A DNA stretch of 64,000 bases from Selaginella moellendorffii (lineage: Eukaryota; Streptophyta; Lycopodiopsida; Selaginellales; Selaginellaceae): the NCBI RefSeq assembly GCF_000143415.4, contig NW_003314272.1:1393039-1457038 (forward strand). The letters run 5' to 3'. The notes beneath the pieces are model-generated. The model ran no database searches and had not been told where the DNA came from. It saw nothing but the letters and a program-made list of their open reading frames with translations. The first letter of the stretch is position 1, and the number at the start of each line of letters is the position of its first letter. Shown piece after piece: positions 1 through 12,066 of the stretch. The position numbers and the translations under genes are program-made.

Positions 1-1300
1 TTTAATATTTAAGATTGTCAAAGTAATATCACAACCATTCTTAATATGATTTCTAACATACTTATCAAATATACTTTTCCTAAAACAGTGAAAAGGTTTA
101 AAAAATACTAAATATTCAACACAGTTCTGTTTTTATTAATTCTAAATTTATCAGTATAAAACTAATAATATTCATTGATATATATATATATATATATATA
201 CATACATACATACATACATATACATACACATATAAATATAATGTCCACATTAAATAATACTAATATTTGATTTTCTTTTTCTAACTCATTAATTTCTTTT
301 TATTTCTATTTTCTCTACTTATAACCAGCTACTAAGTTTCTAAAAATTTTCATTTTTCAAACCAAGGTTTCATGGTCTCAATAATTATTATATTAAAGGT
401 TTAGTGTGCATAATTCATATAGTGGTGGGTTAATTTATCATATTTGGGTGATTTTTATATGACTCAAAAGTATAAGCAATAAATCTATTTATAACAGACA
501 TCTTTAGTCCTCATGAATTGGAATATTCTATTTTTATTTTAATGTATTCTAACATAAAGAAGAAGATGATAATATATACTTTTGGAACTTATGCTTTAAT
601 TTCTATGAGAATTTTGAAATAGCTATGAAAACCTAATTTATTTGTATGGACTTGACCTTTATTTTTATGGGATCTTATTTAATTAACAATACTTTACAAT
701 TTCATCATTTTTGGAGTTTAGAATTAGATAGTCTAAATTTACTATGGACAACTATTTAAGCTGGATATGAATAGAATGATAGTTTGATTTTTTTTGTTTT
801 AATGAAGTATGCCAACTTGAAAAGAAATAGTTGCTTGAGTATAAAAGAGTCATTCGTGAAGTAGACATTTAAACTATATGTTCTTATATCCATTGTGACA
901 ATATTTCCAAATTTCTCCTTAAAGATTTGTATATTAATATTATAAATCTCTCTCACCAAAATAGAAAATGAATGAGTTTAAACAATAATCTTATTCTTCT
1001 TAATAAAAATATAATATTAAGAGTTAATTTTACTGAGTAATAATGCATTGTGCCTAGAGGTAATAAACTAAACCTAAAAATAAATTCATACTTTTGTGTT
1101 TGAGGAAGTTATTGTACACCTATTGTTCTATGTGAGTCAGTGTTTCTATTACACTAAATATGATTTTAGAATTGCATTGAAAATAGTTAATTGAATAACT
1201 AAGAAGACTATCAAAAACCATAAAAAAAACTGGTTTTATAAAACCTGTGTAAAGAATATACATAGAATATCCAAAAGTATTTAAATATTCACCACTGCTC
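1..1300. repeat. AT-rich duplicated flank (repeat R, direct copy)
   Basis: No gene is visible here. The stretch is AT-rich and recurs in the same orientation at about 41466-42540, and positions 1 to about 930 recur inverted at about 5430-6640. It forms the left flank of the P450 fragment and P450 copy A, so copy A sits between inverted copies of this repeat. Short open frames in it contain no recognisable protein. The left end lies outside the window. Confidence 0.75.
178..240. repeat. TA/CATA microsatellite
   Basis: A run of TA dinucleotides is followed by CATA tetranucleotides. A longer, more complex TA/CATA tract occupies the matching place in the inverted copy (6328-6470). The copy at about 41640 has almost lost it, so the tract length varies between the repeat copies. 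Confidence 0.85.
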
Positions 1301-1310
1301 TTAATAAGCA

Positions 1311-1641
1311 TTGCAAAAGATTGTCAACGATCACAAGGAGACGGCACGGGAATGTAAGGTCTTCCTTGATATCATGCTCGAGTTCTACAGAGCAAATACC
1401 CAGGGAGAAACAAAGAGTTCTTGCTAGTTTGTGATTACAATAACTTTCATTCCTGCTTATGGCTGGACCTGATACATCTGCCACCACAAGCGAGTGGCTC
1501 ATGCCCTCAGTGATGCACAATCCTCGGGTTTTGATCAAACTCCAGGAAGAGCTTGACAGAGCCGTAGGTGGCAACCGAATGGTCCAAGAATCTGACCTGA
1601 CATTGGTGAATGCTTGGGCCGTCCACATGCATCAACAATGA
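1311..1641 (+). pseudogene. Cytochrome P450 fragment (decayed)
   Basis: The plus strand encodes pieces of the same P450 that lies intact and antisense next door. First comes the end of exon 1 (LQKIVNDHKE, then FLDIMLEFYR). A degenerate intron without usable splice sites follows, then the I-helix segment DTSATTSEW and the following helix up to VQESDL. From there the frame jumps to NAWAVHM and stops. The block between, which holds the K-helix ETLR motif, and everything after it including the haem-binding loop are missing. The upstream part is in a different frame from the downstream part. It cannot make a working enzyme. A near-identical fragment lies at 42555-42900, so the lesion predates the duplication. 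Confidence 0.85.
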
Positions 1642-1649
1642 GCATGTGC

Positions 1650-1924
1650 ATTGTATGTTACTTGGGGGTATTTTTATCCTATTGATATTGAGCATTTGAA
1701 AATAAATACTAAAAACTCATAAACTTTTAGGATGTTTATGAAGAATATAAATTCACATTGAAAATCTCGAGAAAGAGAAATGAAATTTGGTTGTGGATGT
1801 TGTGGTTAATGGGGTAATAACTGATGCACCAATTTAAAGTTTTAAAATTTCTTATTGATTTTTAGTTATAAACCTAATATAAAAAAACTTTCCCTTTATT
1901 GTTTTACTTGATCTCAGCTGACCC
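1650..1924. other. Intergenic, shared P450 3' flank
   Basis: AT-rich spacer between the P450 fragment and copy A, which converge here. The same sequence follows P450 copies B (about 42905-43150) and C (about 60115-60303). No gene is seen. It probably carries the 3' untranslated region and poly(A) signals of the P450, but no specific signal can be assigned. Confidence 0.5.
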
Positions 1925-3515
1925 CTAGTTGCCATAGACTTCCATCGGCAGCCTTGGAGTGGCCATGGCTTGCAGCGGAGTCTTGAGGTAGCAAGAGCCA
2001 TTGTAAACCTCCTCTATGGATGGTATTGTCCCTGGCACAAAGCTCCAATCAAAGCCGTGAATGAGATTGGCCACCAGCAGCTCCAGTGTTCGCAATCCCA
2101 AGGGCATTCCAGGACACATTCTACGACCGGATCCAAACGGGAGGAGCTCAAAGTTTTGGCCTTTGAAATCGATGGAGCTCCCCAAGAAGCGCTCTGGGTA
2201 AAACTGGGTGGGATTCTCCCACACTGCCGAATCCATATGCACAGCCCAAACATTCACCAGGAGAGTGGTTCCCTTTGGAACGGTATAACCGGCAATTGTG
2301 GCTTCCTGGGTGGCCATGCGTGGGAAAAGGAGCACTCCTGGAGGATACATTCTAAGTGTCTCCTTGAGAACAAGCTGGAGATAGTCGAGCTTTGGGATGT
2401 CGGATTCTTGGACCATCTGGTCACTGCCTACGACTCGGTCAAGCTCCTCCCGGAGCTTGATCAAAACCCGAGGATTATGCATCACCAAGGCCATGATCCA
2501 TTCGCTTGTGGTAGCAGTAGCATCAGTCCCAGCCATTAGCATCTCCTGGAATGAACGTTATAGCAATCACAAAGTACATAAGAAGAAGTCTTACCAACAG
2601 ATTTGCTTTAACGTGTGTTTCTCCCTGGGCATTATTTCCGTAGAACTCAAGCATGATATCAAGGAAGTCCTTGCATTCCCGTGTCGTTTCCTTGTGCTCG
2701 TCAATGATCTTTCGCAAGAACTTCTCTTGTTTCGCATGGATTTGCTTGTACCGAGGGATCTGCCAGTCCAGCCATCTTAAATACCACGGTACGAGGGTGC
2801 TAATGCACGAGGGATTGATCACCAGGTCGACAATGGAGAGCAGAATCTCTTTGAATTCTAAAGCGTCGGAGTCGACTTCGTCTTCACCAAAGTACCTCTT
2901 GCTCATCAAAATCCTGGACATATTGTTGAAAGCAAAAATGGAGAACAGCGATCTTATTTCCACGGGCTTGCTGTTGCTGAAAGACTTTAAGATCTCTCCC
3001 AAGGCATGGGAGAGCTCCTCCTTTCTCATCCACGCAAATGAATCGATGGACTTGGCTGTGAAGAGCTCCATGGAGCACAGCTTGCGAGTGTCTTTCCAGT
3101 ACTTCCCATATGGAGAAGTTCCAAGTCCCGAATAGTTATAGCTGAAGTGGTCGCCTAAAACCATGTATGGCCTGGAACCAAACTTTATGTCGTGTGTGGT
3201 AAATACTTCCTTGATTATCTTCTGGCTAGAGATAACCACAGTGGGCATCATTCCCATCTTCAAGAACACAATGGGGCCATACTTTCTGGAGATAGATTGT
3301 AAACTCCTATGTGGGGGCTTTCCTGCCAGTAAATGAAGGTGGCCGATCAGGGGCAGTCCCCATGGGCCTGGGGGGAGGTTTTTGAAAGATCTGTAGCTCC
3401 ATGATAGAACTAAGAAGAGAATAAAAGCTACAAAGAGCACGACTGGGAGGATTTCCATGAACGCAAACCTCTTACGCTGCCAATTGGAAAGTTGCTTCTT
3501 TATACGGAAGTTCAT
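1925..3515 (-). CDS. Cytochrome P450, A-type (CYP71 clan), copy A
   Basis: Membrane-bound haem monooxygenase of the plant A-type group, expected to hydroxylate a small hydrophobic metabolite at the ER with electrons from P450 reductase; the substrate cannot be told. Two exons: 3515-2595 and 2545-1925, with a 49-bp phase-0 GT-AG intron at 2594-2546. The product is 513 residues, normal for the family. A hydrophobic anchor spans about residues 20-40 and the proline hinge PPGP is at 48-51. The I-helix AGTDATATT begins at 312, ETLR (K-helix) is at 369-372, PERF at 424-427, and the haem loop FGSGRRMCPG is at 444-453 with Cys451 as ligand. All catalytic motifs are intact. A second in-frame Met at residue 20 sits directly before the anchor and may be the true start. 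Copies B and C differ at a handful of residues. Confidence 0.92.
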
Positions 3516-3764
3516 AGCACAACACCATACGTTCTAAGCAAGAGTTTGGTTCAATTGAGAATTGAACTAAACTCCAAGGCTACGCATGGAGATCTACGAG
3601 AACATGATCATGTAAGACTTAGATACAAATTTTAAAAGAAAGTTTGAATATATGGTTAGCATCGTTCATGTGACAAATAAACTTGCAGATGCAACACCTC
3701 GTCCAAATCTTATAGAGCTCGCAAGGGGACCCAACTTGTACTGTACCTTGGAGCTGGTTTTGAG

Positions 3765-4060
3765 GAAAATGTAGCCACTAGCTCACGTCCAAAACTCGCA
3801 AACTCGTCAGCCGGCTGTGAATCCACTGTCCATTCTTGGTTTCCTTCATATCAACCAACCAAAGAATGCGTGTCAGACTTTTTCGTTTGAGCATTAAGTG
3901 CAACTTTCTTTCTAGGAGTTGTCACGCTTGAATTTGAATGATAGTTTGGCTTTCCACGAGTTTTATCATAACACATTCTCCTGGGAGAGCTCTGCAATCC
4001 ACCAGTCAGTCAAAGCCACAAATTAACTTTACTTTGCGAAAGTCCCTAAAACTTATTCAA
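3765..4060 (-). pseudogene. Chimeric relic with LRR gene 5' fragment
   Basis: Read on the minus strand, about 4050-3985 resembles the leader of the LRR gene: an AAAGTcaa-type stretch, a GACTGACTG motif and GATTGCAG before GCTCTCC, compare 29050-29135. A stretch of unknown origin follows, then GGATTCACAG joined to CTGACGAGTTTGCGAG, which encodes LTSLRVLDVS of the first LRR repeat, and then a stop. Codons between the two joined points in the intact LRR gene are missing. The same relic lies at 45053-45300 and 62194-62440. It is a scrambled copy of the LRR gene's 5' end carried in the P450 cassette, with no plausible product. Confidence 0.55.
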
Positions 4061-4081
4061 ATGGACGGGCATACCGTTTCT

Positions 4082-4483
4082 CTACCAGCACTCTGCAACC
4101 TCAAATCTGTTCGACAGCAGGTTCTTAAGCTCATCATCGTCCGCGCCAACTAGCGGATCTGGCACCGCCACCAGTATCTTTTGGAGCAACTGCTTCACCT
4201 CCCGGTTCAGAAACATAAAGTTGTCTCCCAGCCCGAAGCACGTCAAATGGATATGGCCATCTTCACCTTTGCCTTCGGTCCATAACACCCAGTTTGAGGG
4301 ACTAACCAGCTTTGGCTCCTGTAGAAAGACCAGCTGCGTGACGATCCCGATATCTCGCGGTACGTTCAAAACACCGAACTCGCATTTAAGCTTGTCAGCT
4401 GAGACGGCTTGTAGCCACTCTGTATCGGGATTTGCTTGCAGATGTGCGGCGGGCAAAGCACGAAGCTCTTTCTCGACTCATGC
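4082..4483 (-). pseudogene. Uncharacterised protein, 3' part, frameshifted
   Basis: The minus strand holds about 124 codons of protein-like sequence (a segment reading NPDTEWLQAVSADK, then an acidic, leucine-rich C-terminus ending in EVAECW and a stop). I do not recognise the family. In cassette copies B and C an ATG at the equivalent place opens as MSREELRAL and runs into the NPDTGWLQ segment in frame. In copy A an extra base in the same stretch breaks that frame. Copies B and C in turn have deletions further downstream that destroy the C-terminal half. All three copies are therefore differently damaged versions of one gene. Confidence 0.5.
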
Positions 4484-5429
4484 TTGCAATCAAGACCATG
4501 CACCGTCTTCAACTTCGTGTACACCAGTTCTTTGGTTCGCGGTCAGTGCGATATGATGAGCTCAACATAAACCAAACGACAACCATTCTTCGACAGGCCC
4601 TGGATGACAAGAACAAGGACTACCATTCTTCTCGGCTTCACCATGCCAGCTTTCGTGCTCGAATTGGAGCTTTCGAGACAGTAATCTTGACGGAGAAAGC
4701 TGGGCCTTCAATGCTGGGGATCACACCAGTTCCTGCAGAACATCCGCATGTCAGTTGGCATGCTGCAGCTCAAGCTCGTTCCTTCATAAATGACACACTC
4801 TCAAAATATAGCCTTGAATGACCCGTGATGCAAGACCGCCCTCTTCGCAGCTCGCTGATCGTTACTTCGATCCAGACTTTGAAGGCAATGCATGACATTC
4901 TTGAGTGCCTGATCAGCGGGAACTGCCGGCCGGAAGAATGCAGCCCCTAAACTCCGAGTCCATGTCGCAGTGCCGGAGGAACCGGCACGCCTGACGTCAC
5001 CAATCCCATGATGCCTCTCATAGCCGTATTAAATACATATACGTTATTTGTCGGTGATGTGTTACGTTTGATTTGTTCCACGTGTTCGAACCAAGTTATG
5101 AGGACTGGAGCAGAGCCCTAAGCGGAGACTTCCCATCCAGCTCCTCCCCCAGGACTTGCTCGAGATAGAGCACCATGGAACCTCGGTGCTGTAACTTGCA
5201 AGCTTGTCTGCGAGCTCCGGGGTCCGAGGAGGATAAGCCGAAGAATGTACGCTCGCAAGGCTGCAGTAGCAGACGTAAACTCCCAGCTGGCGACTTCCCC
5301 GTGCACGATGCCTGGACAAGGCAAGAGTATTATGCTGTAATGGATGCCTGTGCTTCACTAGTTTGAGAAATGCAGAAGAACGAAGACTTGCCCTCGTCCA
5401 ACATGTTCCTCAGCTCGTTGATGATTTAA
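4484..5429. other. P450-cassette 3' relic DNA
   Basis: Non-repetitive DNA shared with copies B (about 45760-46650) and C (about 62900-63790). Open frames on both strands are short and disagree between copies. In B and C one minus-strand frame ends in a plausible C-terminus (LYLEQVLGEELDGK, then RALLQSS and a stop), but in A that frame is shifted. The homology to B and C ends at about 5427, where the sequence switches abruptly into the inverted AT-rich repeat. Confidence 0.45.
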
Positions 5430-6424
5430 AAAGAAATTTGGAAATATTGTCATGATGGATATAAGAACATATAGTTTAAATGTCTAATTCACAAATGACT
5501 CTTTTATACTCAAGCAACTATTTCTTTTCAAGTTGACCTATTTAATATTGGGGCAAATAACATTAAAACAAAGAAAATCAAAGTTTCGTTCTATTAATAT
5601 CCAGCTTAAATAGTTGTCCATAGTAAATTTAGACTATCTAATTCTAAACTCCAAAAATGATGAAATTGTAAAGTATTGTTAATTAAATAAGATCCCATAA
5701 AAATAAAGGTCAAGTCCATACAAATAAATTATCATCTTCTTCTTTATGCCAGAATACATTAAAATGAAAATAGAATATTCCCATTCATGAGGACTAGAGA
5801 TGTCTGTTATAAATAAATCTATTGCTTATACTTTTGAGTCATATAAACATCACCCAAATATGATAAATTAACCCACCACTATATGAATTGTGCACACTAA
5901 ATCTTTAATATAATAATTATTTACACCATAAAACCATGGTTTGAAAAATGAAAAGTTTTTAAAACTTAGTAGCTAGTTATAAGTAGAGAAAATAAAAATA
6001 AAAAGAAAATAATGAGTTAGAAAAAGAAAATCAAATATTAGTATTATTTAATGTGGACATTATATATATATTGTCCACATAGTTTGAGTGAAGGGAAAAT
6101 TATACTTTTATATATGATGAAGTTGAAATGATTTTAATGATGGATTTAGAATTAAAATTTCATGGTCAACAAAATTTAATTATCCAAGTAATTATAAAAC
6201 TTTATAAGGTATTGAATTTGATAAAACTAATATTCTTGTAGCTTTTTAACAAATATATGGAAATCCAACATTTTTCTTATCAAAAGAAGTTTTAAAAATA
6301 AATATTACATGTGATTCTTTAAGAATTGTATATATAGTTATATGTATATATATATATACATATATACATATACATATATATATACATATACATATATATA
6401 TACATATACATATATATGTATATG

Positions 6425-6465
<41 letters not shown>

Positions 6466-6964
6466 GATATTATTAATTATGTACTGATAAATGTAGAATT
6501 AATAAAAACAGAACTGTGTTGAATATTTAGGATTTTTAAACCTTTTCACTGTTTTAGGAAAAGTATATTTGGTAAGTATGTTAGAAATCATTTTAAAAAT
6601 GGTTGTGATATTACTTTGACAATCTTAAATATTAAATGTAAAATCAAATTATAATATTCAGGAATAAATCTCTTATCAAAATTAAATAATATTGTAAACT
6701 ATTATGGTGTTTGTGTATTTATTCTTCAATATGTTGTTACATTGTTTTATATACCAAGAGAAAAAGGTAGTGTATTCTAATAAAAAAGATTTTTAAATTT
6801 TTAATTAACACATTTCTTACAATAAAAAATGTTTAAAACTAAGCAAAAGTACTTAATAAAGTTTGGTGGACAAAAAATAAATATAATCATATTAAAGTTT
6901 TAAAATGAAGAAGTACCATAGTTTTTTAAGTATGATCTAAGAAATTAAAATAGAAAAAGTAAGC
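5430..6964. repeat. AT-rich repeat R, inverted copy
   Basis: Reverse complement of the AT-rich DNA at 1-930 and of 41140-42027. No gene is seen. It is interrupted at 6965 by Ty3 element 1. Its continuation appears at 19599-19864 and again at 24875-24960, so both retrotransposons landed inside this repeat. Divergence from the 41-kb copy is roughly a tenth of positions by eye. Confidence 0.8.
6328..6470. repeat. TA/CATA microsatellite, expanded
   Basis: Long alternating TA with ACATATA interruptions. It is the expanded counterpart of the tract at 178-240 in the inverted repeat copy. Confidence 0.85.
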
Positions 6965-7139
6965 TGTGAGTGCTTGGAATATGGAAATGGAATATAGAAA
7001 TGTGCATATCAATTAGCCCAAAAACCCTAGCTTATATACAGGAGCGAGTGGTCCAGATTGAAACCAATCCAACGGCTACCAAAATCCCACTACGCTAATA
7101 TTAGTATATGACATCTTAACCATACACTTGGCCCTCACA
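6965..7139 (-). repeat. Ty3 element 1, 3' LTR
   Basis: 175-bp LTR with TGTGAG...CTCACA ends. On the minus strand it contains a TATATAAG box (about 7032-7039), the likely promoter core in U3. It is adjacent to the polypurine tract on its inner side. Confidence 0.88.
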
Positions 7140-7171
7140 TCATCCCCTCCTCTCGGGATAACGGAAGACCA

Positions 7172-10100
7172 TCAGGGTTCTCTTGAAGATGGGCCGGGAT
7201 CCGGAGGAACGTCAGGAGGAGGCATCGGTGGATCTATAGGTGGTATTAACTCCTCTTGATCCCTTTGTAAGAAGTGTTTTAGCTGCTGCACATGCACAAT
7301 CTCTGGAGGATCGGCCTGATGAACGTCATGCCGAACCTCATAAACTTGTGGTCCAATTTGTCGCAACACTCGATACGGTCCTTTCCATTGCGCACAAAGC
7401 CCCTTAGATAAACCACGTACCGTAAGATGGGGAAAACGGACTAACACCAAATCATCCACTTTGTACCCCACAGGTAGACGATGATGGGAGTTGTAGCGCC
7501 GTTGTTGTCCCACTTGTATGCGGCCTAAGTGTTCGGCAGACTCTGCTCGGACAAGTGGAAGAATGCTCGTCAAATACTGATCCCATGATCTAGCATCGGC
7601 AGCACGTGGCAATTGCGAAGGTAAACCCAACTCCGTTGGTAATATTGGATCATGACCATATAGGAGTTTATATGGTGAAGCACCAACAGAACTCTGCACC
7701 CCTGTAACATATGCATACCGAAGAGACGGCAAATAACCATCCCAATCCAAATGCTGAAAGTTCACATACTTCGCAATCATCCCTTTGAATGTCTGAACAA
7801 GCCATTCCACCAGACCGTCTGATTGTGGATGATAAGCACTCGTGAAAGTGTGGCATATCCCCAACCGAGACGTCAAAACATGAAAGGCCTCAGCCATAAA
7901 TGCGGGACCATTATCCGAAAGAATCCGCTCTAGACAAGAATGCTGGAACACCACTCGATTGAGGAGGAAGTATCCAACAGCAGTTGCAGAGGCGCTAGCA
8001 AGAGCACCAACTTCCACCCAACGAGTCAAATAGTCAGAAGCAATAATAACATACTCATTGCCAGCAGTTGACCGTGGAAAAGGTCCCATAAGATCAAACG
8101 CCACTAACTCAAACGGACGGGAAACTGCAATTGACTCCAACCGTCCTTTCGCAGCATGAGGGGGAGTATTACGAACTTGGCACCAAACGCAGCTACGCAC
8201 ATACCGGATAATATCACGTCGCATCTCCGGCTAATAGAAAGACCTACGCAGCTTCTCGGTGATACGACAGTGTCCCATATGCCCACCTAGAACAGGAGAA
8301 TCATGGTAAACATAGAGAAACCACGGAATAAACACCGAAGGCACCACCAGCCGTAAATGATCATCAGGATCCATCCCCACAAAATAAAGAAGGCCATTGT
8401 CAAGGCGATATTGAGAATGTAAATGCCGGAAAGGCAAGTTATCAGCAAGTGATGCAAGATTCTCAAACCCATCTCGAAGCTTCCGAATCCACGGCTCAAT
8501 CTTTTGAGCCTCGCGAACCTCATCAAGAGAAGGTAGATCTTGCTCTGCACCTTGTGGACACTGAACGTCAAGGATAACAATTGCCGAGGGCACAGAATCG
8601 TCATCTAGAAAATCCACAGATGCTGGAACAACATGTTCGTCAGAAACATGAGAAGTGAGTGGAAAAGGAAGAGGAGCTCGAGAAAGGGCATCAGCATCAG
8701 CCATAGAACTCCCTGGGGGATGAACAACATCGAAATCATATATCTGAAGCTTCAAAGCCCATCAAGCCGTACAACCAACCAGGTTCTTCTGCTTCAATAA
8801 TGAAGTAACAGCAGCATGGTCACCTTCAAGTAACGTCCGAGAACCATGTAGATAGGCATGAAGTTTCTCGAAACCCCAGACTGCTGCTAAACACTCCTTC
8901 TCCATCGTAGAGTAGTTCATCTCTGCTGGTTGTAATGTACGGCTTATGTATGCAATGGGATGGCGCTGACCCGGCACACTTGAGCTCTCTTGCATCAACA
9001 CACCTCCGAGACCAATGTCAGAAGCATCCACACGCAAAATAAAAGGTCGAGTGTTGTCAGGATATGCCAAAACCGGAGGAGTCATCAATAGTTCTTTGAG
9101 ATCCACGAACGCTCGCTCACAATCCGGAGACCAGATGAAAGATGACATTGATGACTTCAGCAATGCTCAAAATGGTGTAGTGCGATCGGAAAGATGATCC
9201 ACAAAACGACCGAGATACTGCACCTTACCCAAAAAGCGCTGCACATCATTCACACAATTCGGAGTAGGGAACTTTAGAACAGCCATAAGTTTGTCAGGAT
9301 CAACTTGCAAAGCCTCACGAGAAATACGGTACCCAAGATAAGTTGTGTCCTTGGATCCAAACACGCACTTTGACCGCTTCAGCTTTAAACCAACGTCGCG
9401 TAGCCGATCCAACACTTTACAAACATCACGAACGTGCTCCTCCCACGTCCCCTCCAAGTGGATCAAGACATCATCAATGAAGTCAGCAGTCACCTCTGGC
9501 ATATCGCAAAGAACCTCGTCCATCATCCGTTGGAAAGTTGCTGGAGCATTGTTCAAACCAAACGGCATCACCAAGAACTCATACAAACAAAATGGTGTAC
9601 AAAAAACAGTCTTAGGAATATCTTCTTCGGCCATCGGTACTTGCCAATACCCAGAAGCAAGATTTAGCTTGGTGAACCAATGACTTCGCCCCAGACAATC
9701 CAAGAGATTAGCAGTGTGAGGAAGAGGATACACATCTGGGATCATCACTTCGTTTAACGGACGATAGTCGATATAGAAACAAATATTCCCATCAGGCTTT
9801 ATCACAAGATGAGGTTCACATGCCCAAGGACTCCGCGACTTCCGAATAACACCCTTCTCCAGCATTTCCTTGACGTTTGCACGTAAAATCTTGATCTCCT
9901 TAGGTGACCGACGACGAACAGGAACCTTGATTGGACGAACATCCCCGGTTGGAATTGGATGACGTGTGGCAATCTTGGCCCCAGACGATAAGTCAAATTC
10001 AAAGAGATCAGAATACTCCTTCATGAGCCGGTCAACTACTGCAACACAAAGATCGTCGGAGGGATCGGAAAAGGGAAAAACAGAACAAGATGGAAACACA

Positions 10101-10771
10101 AAAGGAAAGAGTGGGGGAACAAAAGTAATGAAAGCAGAGGTAGAAGTAGAGGGACGAAGAGGTATGGAAGTGAGAGGAATGGATGAAATATAAGGAAGTA
10201 TGAGACAAGGGGGAGAAGCCTCAAAGTCACACTTAGCATGATTGCGCTGCAACCAATCCATACCAAGAATGAGGTCAAAAGCTTGACTCGGCACCACCCG
10301 CAACGGCTGCAACTCAAGCTCAAGATTGCCCACACGCACAACTAGGTCCACCTCATCCCGTGCACATGCATGTGTACGGCCGTTGCCATAAAGAATGAAA
10401 ACTGGTTCTGCCGCACGACGCAAGTGTAAATGACAACGTGTGGCAACAGGTCGAGCAATAGAAGATAAACTCGAACCTGTATCAACCAACACGGAGAGAA
10501 GAATAGGAGACCTCTTGTTATAAAGACGAGCTTGGAAAGTAAACACTGGATGAACCGGTGCCGAGTGAACCCTTTGATGATACTCCCGAAAGAAAGATGG
10601 AGGGGTCACTAACTTATTCACGCAAGGTCCCTCCATTACTCGCGCGACTCCTCGTTTCCCGAATGCACCTCGGTATCCAAACCTTCCACCGCAGCAGCAC
10701 CAACGGGACGCTGCTGACGCCAAGGTCTCCACCCAGGAAATGGAGGTCGCCAATCCGGAAAACAACAGCAA
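7172..10771 (-). pseudogene. Ty3 element 1 pol (protease-RT-RNase H-integrase), three stops
   Basis: One reading frame runs the whole length and is interrupted only by in-frame stops at about 9167, 8762 and 8231. Domains in order: aspartic protease with LVDTGSS; reverse transcriptase with the FIDD catalytic motif and the conserved GLNNAPATF segment; RNase H starting near RVDASDIGLGG; integrase with an HHCC finger (GHMGH, then CVWC), the catalytic Asp in FDLMGPF, the Asp in LSDNGPAF and a Glu in the DGLVEW segment; and a C-terminal WKGPYRV module. No chromodomain is seen. Comparison with element 2 shows that each stop involves C-to-T or G-to-A transitions, mostly in CG context. Not functional. 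Confidence 0.9.
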
Positions 10772-10929
10772 CGCCGATAAGTATGACCAACTTCATCACA
10801 CGCCCAGCAGCAAACATCACGGCCACGACCATGTCCTCGCACTTGTCCTTGGACTCGAGCAGCAGCAGCATCAACCTCCATTGGAACAGGACCATCACCC
10901 ATAGGAAGTGGAGTGGAAAGACGTGCAGC
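10636..10929 (-). pseudogene. Ty3 element 1 gag, 3' half with zinc knuckle
   Basis: C-terminal part of Gag downstream of the nested insertion. It holds the CCHC knuckle CWACDEVGHTYRRC within an arginine-rich region. The frame ends at 10636, inside the pol frame, which is open from at least 10771. Pol is in the -1 frame relative to gag, as in element 2. Confidence 0.85.
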
Positions 10930-12034
10930 TGTAAGCGACTAAATTTTCCATTCTACTTTAGTCACTTAACCACACCTCCGACCACTTGGAGGAGTCTCAT
11001 TCACAACCTCCATCAATCCAATTCAGGACTTGGGACTTGCTAGCCCCAAGAATGGCATCCATGCCACTCCACACTTGCACCTAGTCCAAGTGCTCCACGT
11101 GTCCGGTCCTGAGACCGACACCCCAAAGGTACCACTGACATCTCGGCCCGTTACGCTAAGGCCATGCCCATTCACCTTTGCTGCACTAGTGGTTCAACAC
11201 CACTTGCATCACCACCTCGTCTCTCCAAGACTGGGCCATGTGTCCACGAGGGGTCATCCTGGATCCACTCCTTAGCATCCTTAGGATGCCCACAGACCTG
11301 GGGAATTGCCTTCCCCAAAGTCCCTTTGTCAGTTCCTACCAAGTCCCTTTCTGCCCCTGGCCGTGTTTGCCAACACTGCCACTGGATCGAGGCCCACAGG
11401 CCCGACCCCTAAGTCCCACGGTCCTCTGGGACTTCCTCACCACATGACTGTGTCCTTGGTCACTACCCCAGAGGACTGCTCCTCTTCCTTTCCACAGTCT
11501 GGGCCTTTGGGACAACATTTCGGAACACCGTGGCCTTACGCGAGCCACCTGGGTACTCTCCCCACCTATCGCCTTTAGGTGCTCTAGCCATGGGCTTAGA
11601 GCGAGGTTCCGTTGAGCCACGCCTGGTATCCAAGTAGGTAGTGCCACCCACACTTGGACTGGGAGCATCGGCCAGTCGATCTCCCGGGGGAACTAGAGCC
11701 GGCTCTTGAACACTTCACCAAGCTACCCCGCTTGTCGGTCTGTGTTCACTCTAGTCTTGGACTTCCCAGTGGGCAGCTCATCACCCAACACTGGGTCTGG
11801 CCTTCCTGGGCCAAACTGGCCTTTCCTGGCCAAACTGGCTCCACTGCAGTCCTCCCCCTTACTATACTTTTGGAGCTCACCAAACCCCCCAGGGTCTGGG
11901 AGACGAACGCTTTGGGCTTTCACCCTCTCAGGCTCCGGACTCGGACTCGGACTCGGACTCGGACTCGGATTCGGACTCGGACTCGGGCTTGGGCTTGGTC
12001 TCGGCCTCGGCCTCGGTCTCGGTCTCGGTCCCGA

Positions 12035-12066
<32 letters not shown>

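Noticed and set aside
1970-2539. 189-codon plus-strand frame opposite P450 exon 2 (also 43208-43792 and 60349-60933)
   Set aside because: Antisense shadow of the P450 coding sequence. No independent motif, and conserved only because the P450 is.
2653-3135. 160-codon plus-strand frame opposite P450 exon 1 (three copies)
   Set aside because: Antisense shadow. The true minus-strand frame has all P450 motifs.
6328-6470. Possible replication origin or matrix-attachment site in the TA-rich tract
   Set aside because: Simple-sequence composition alone is not evidence; it is just a microsatellite in repeat R.
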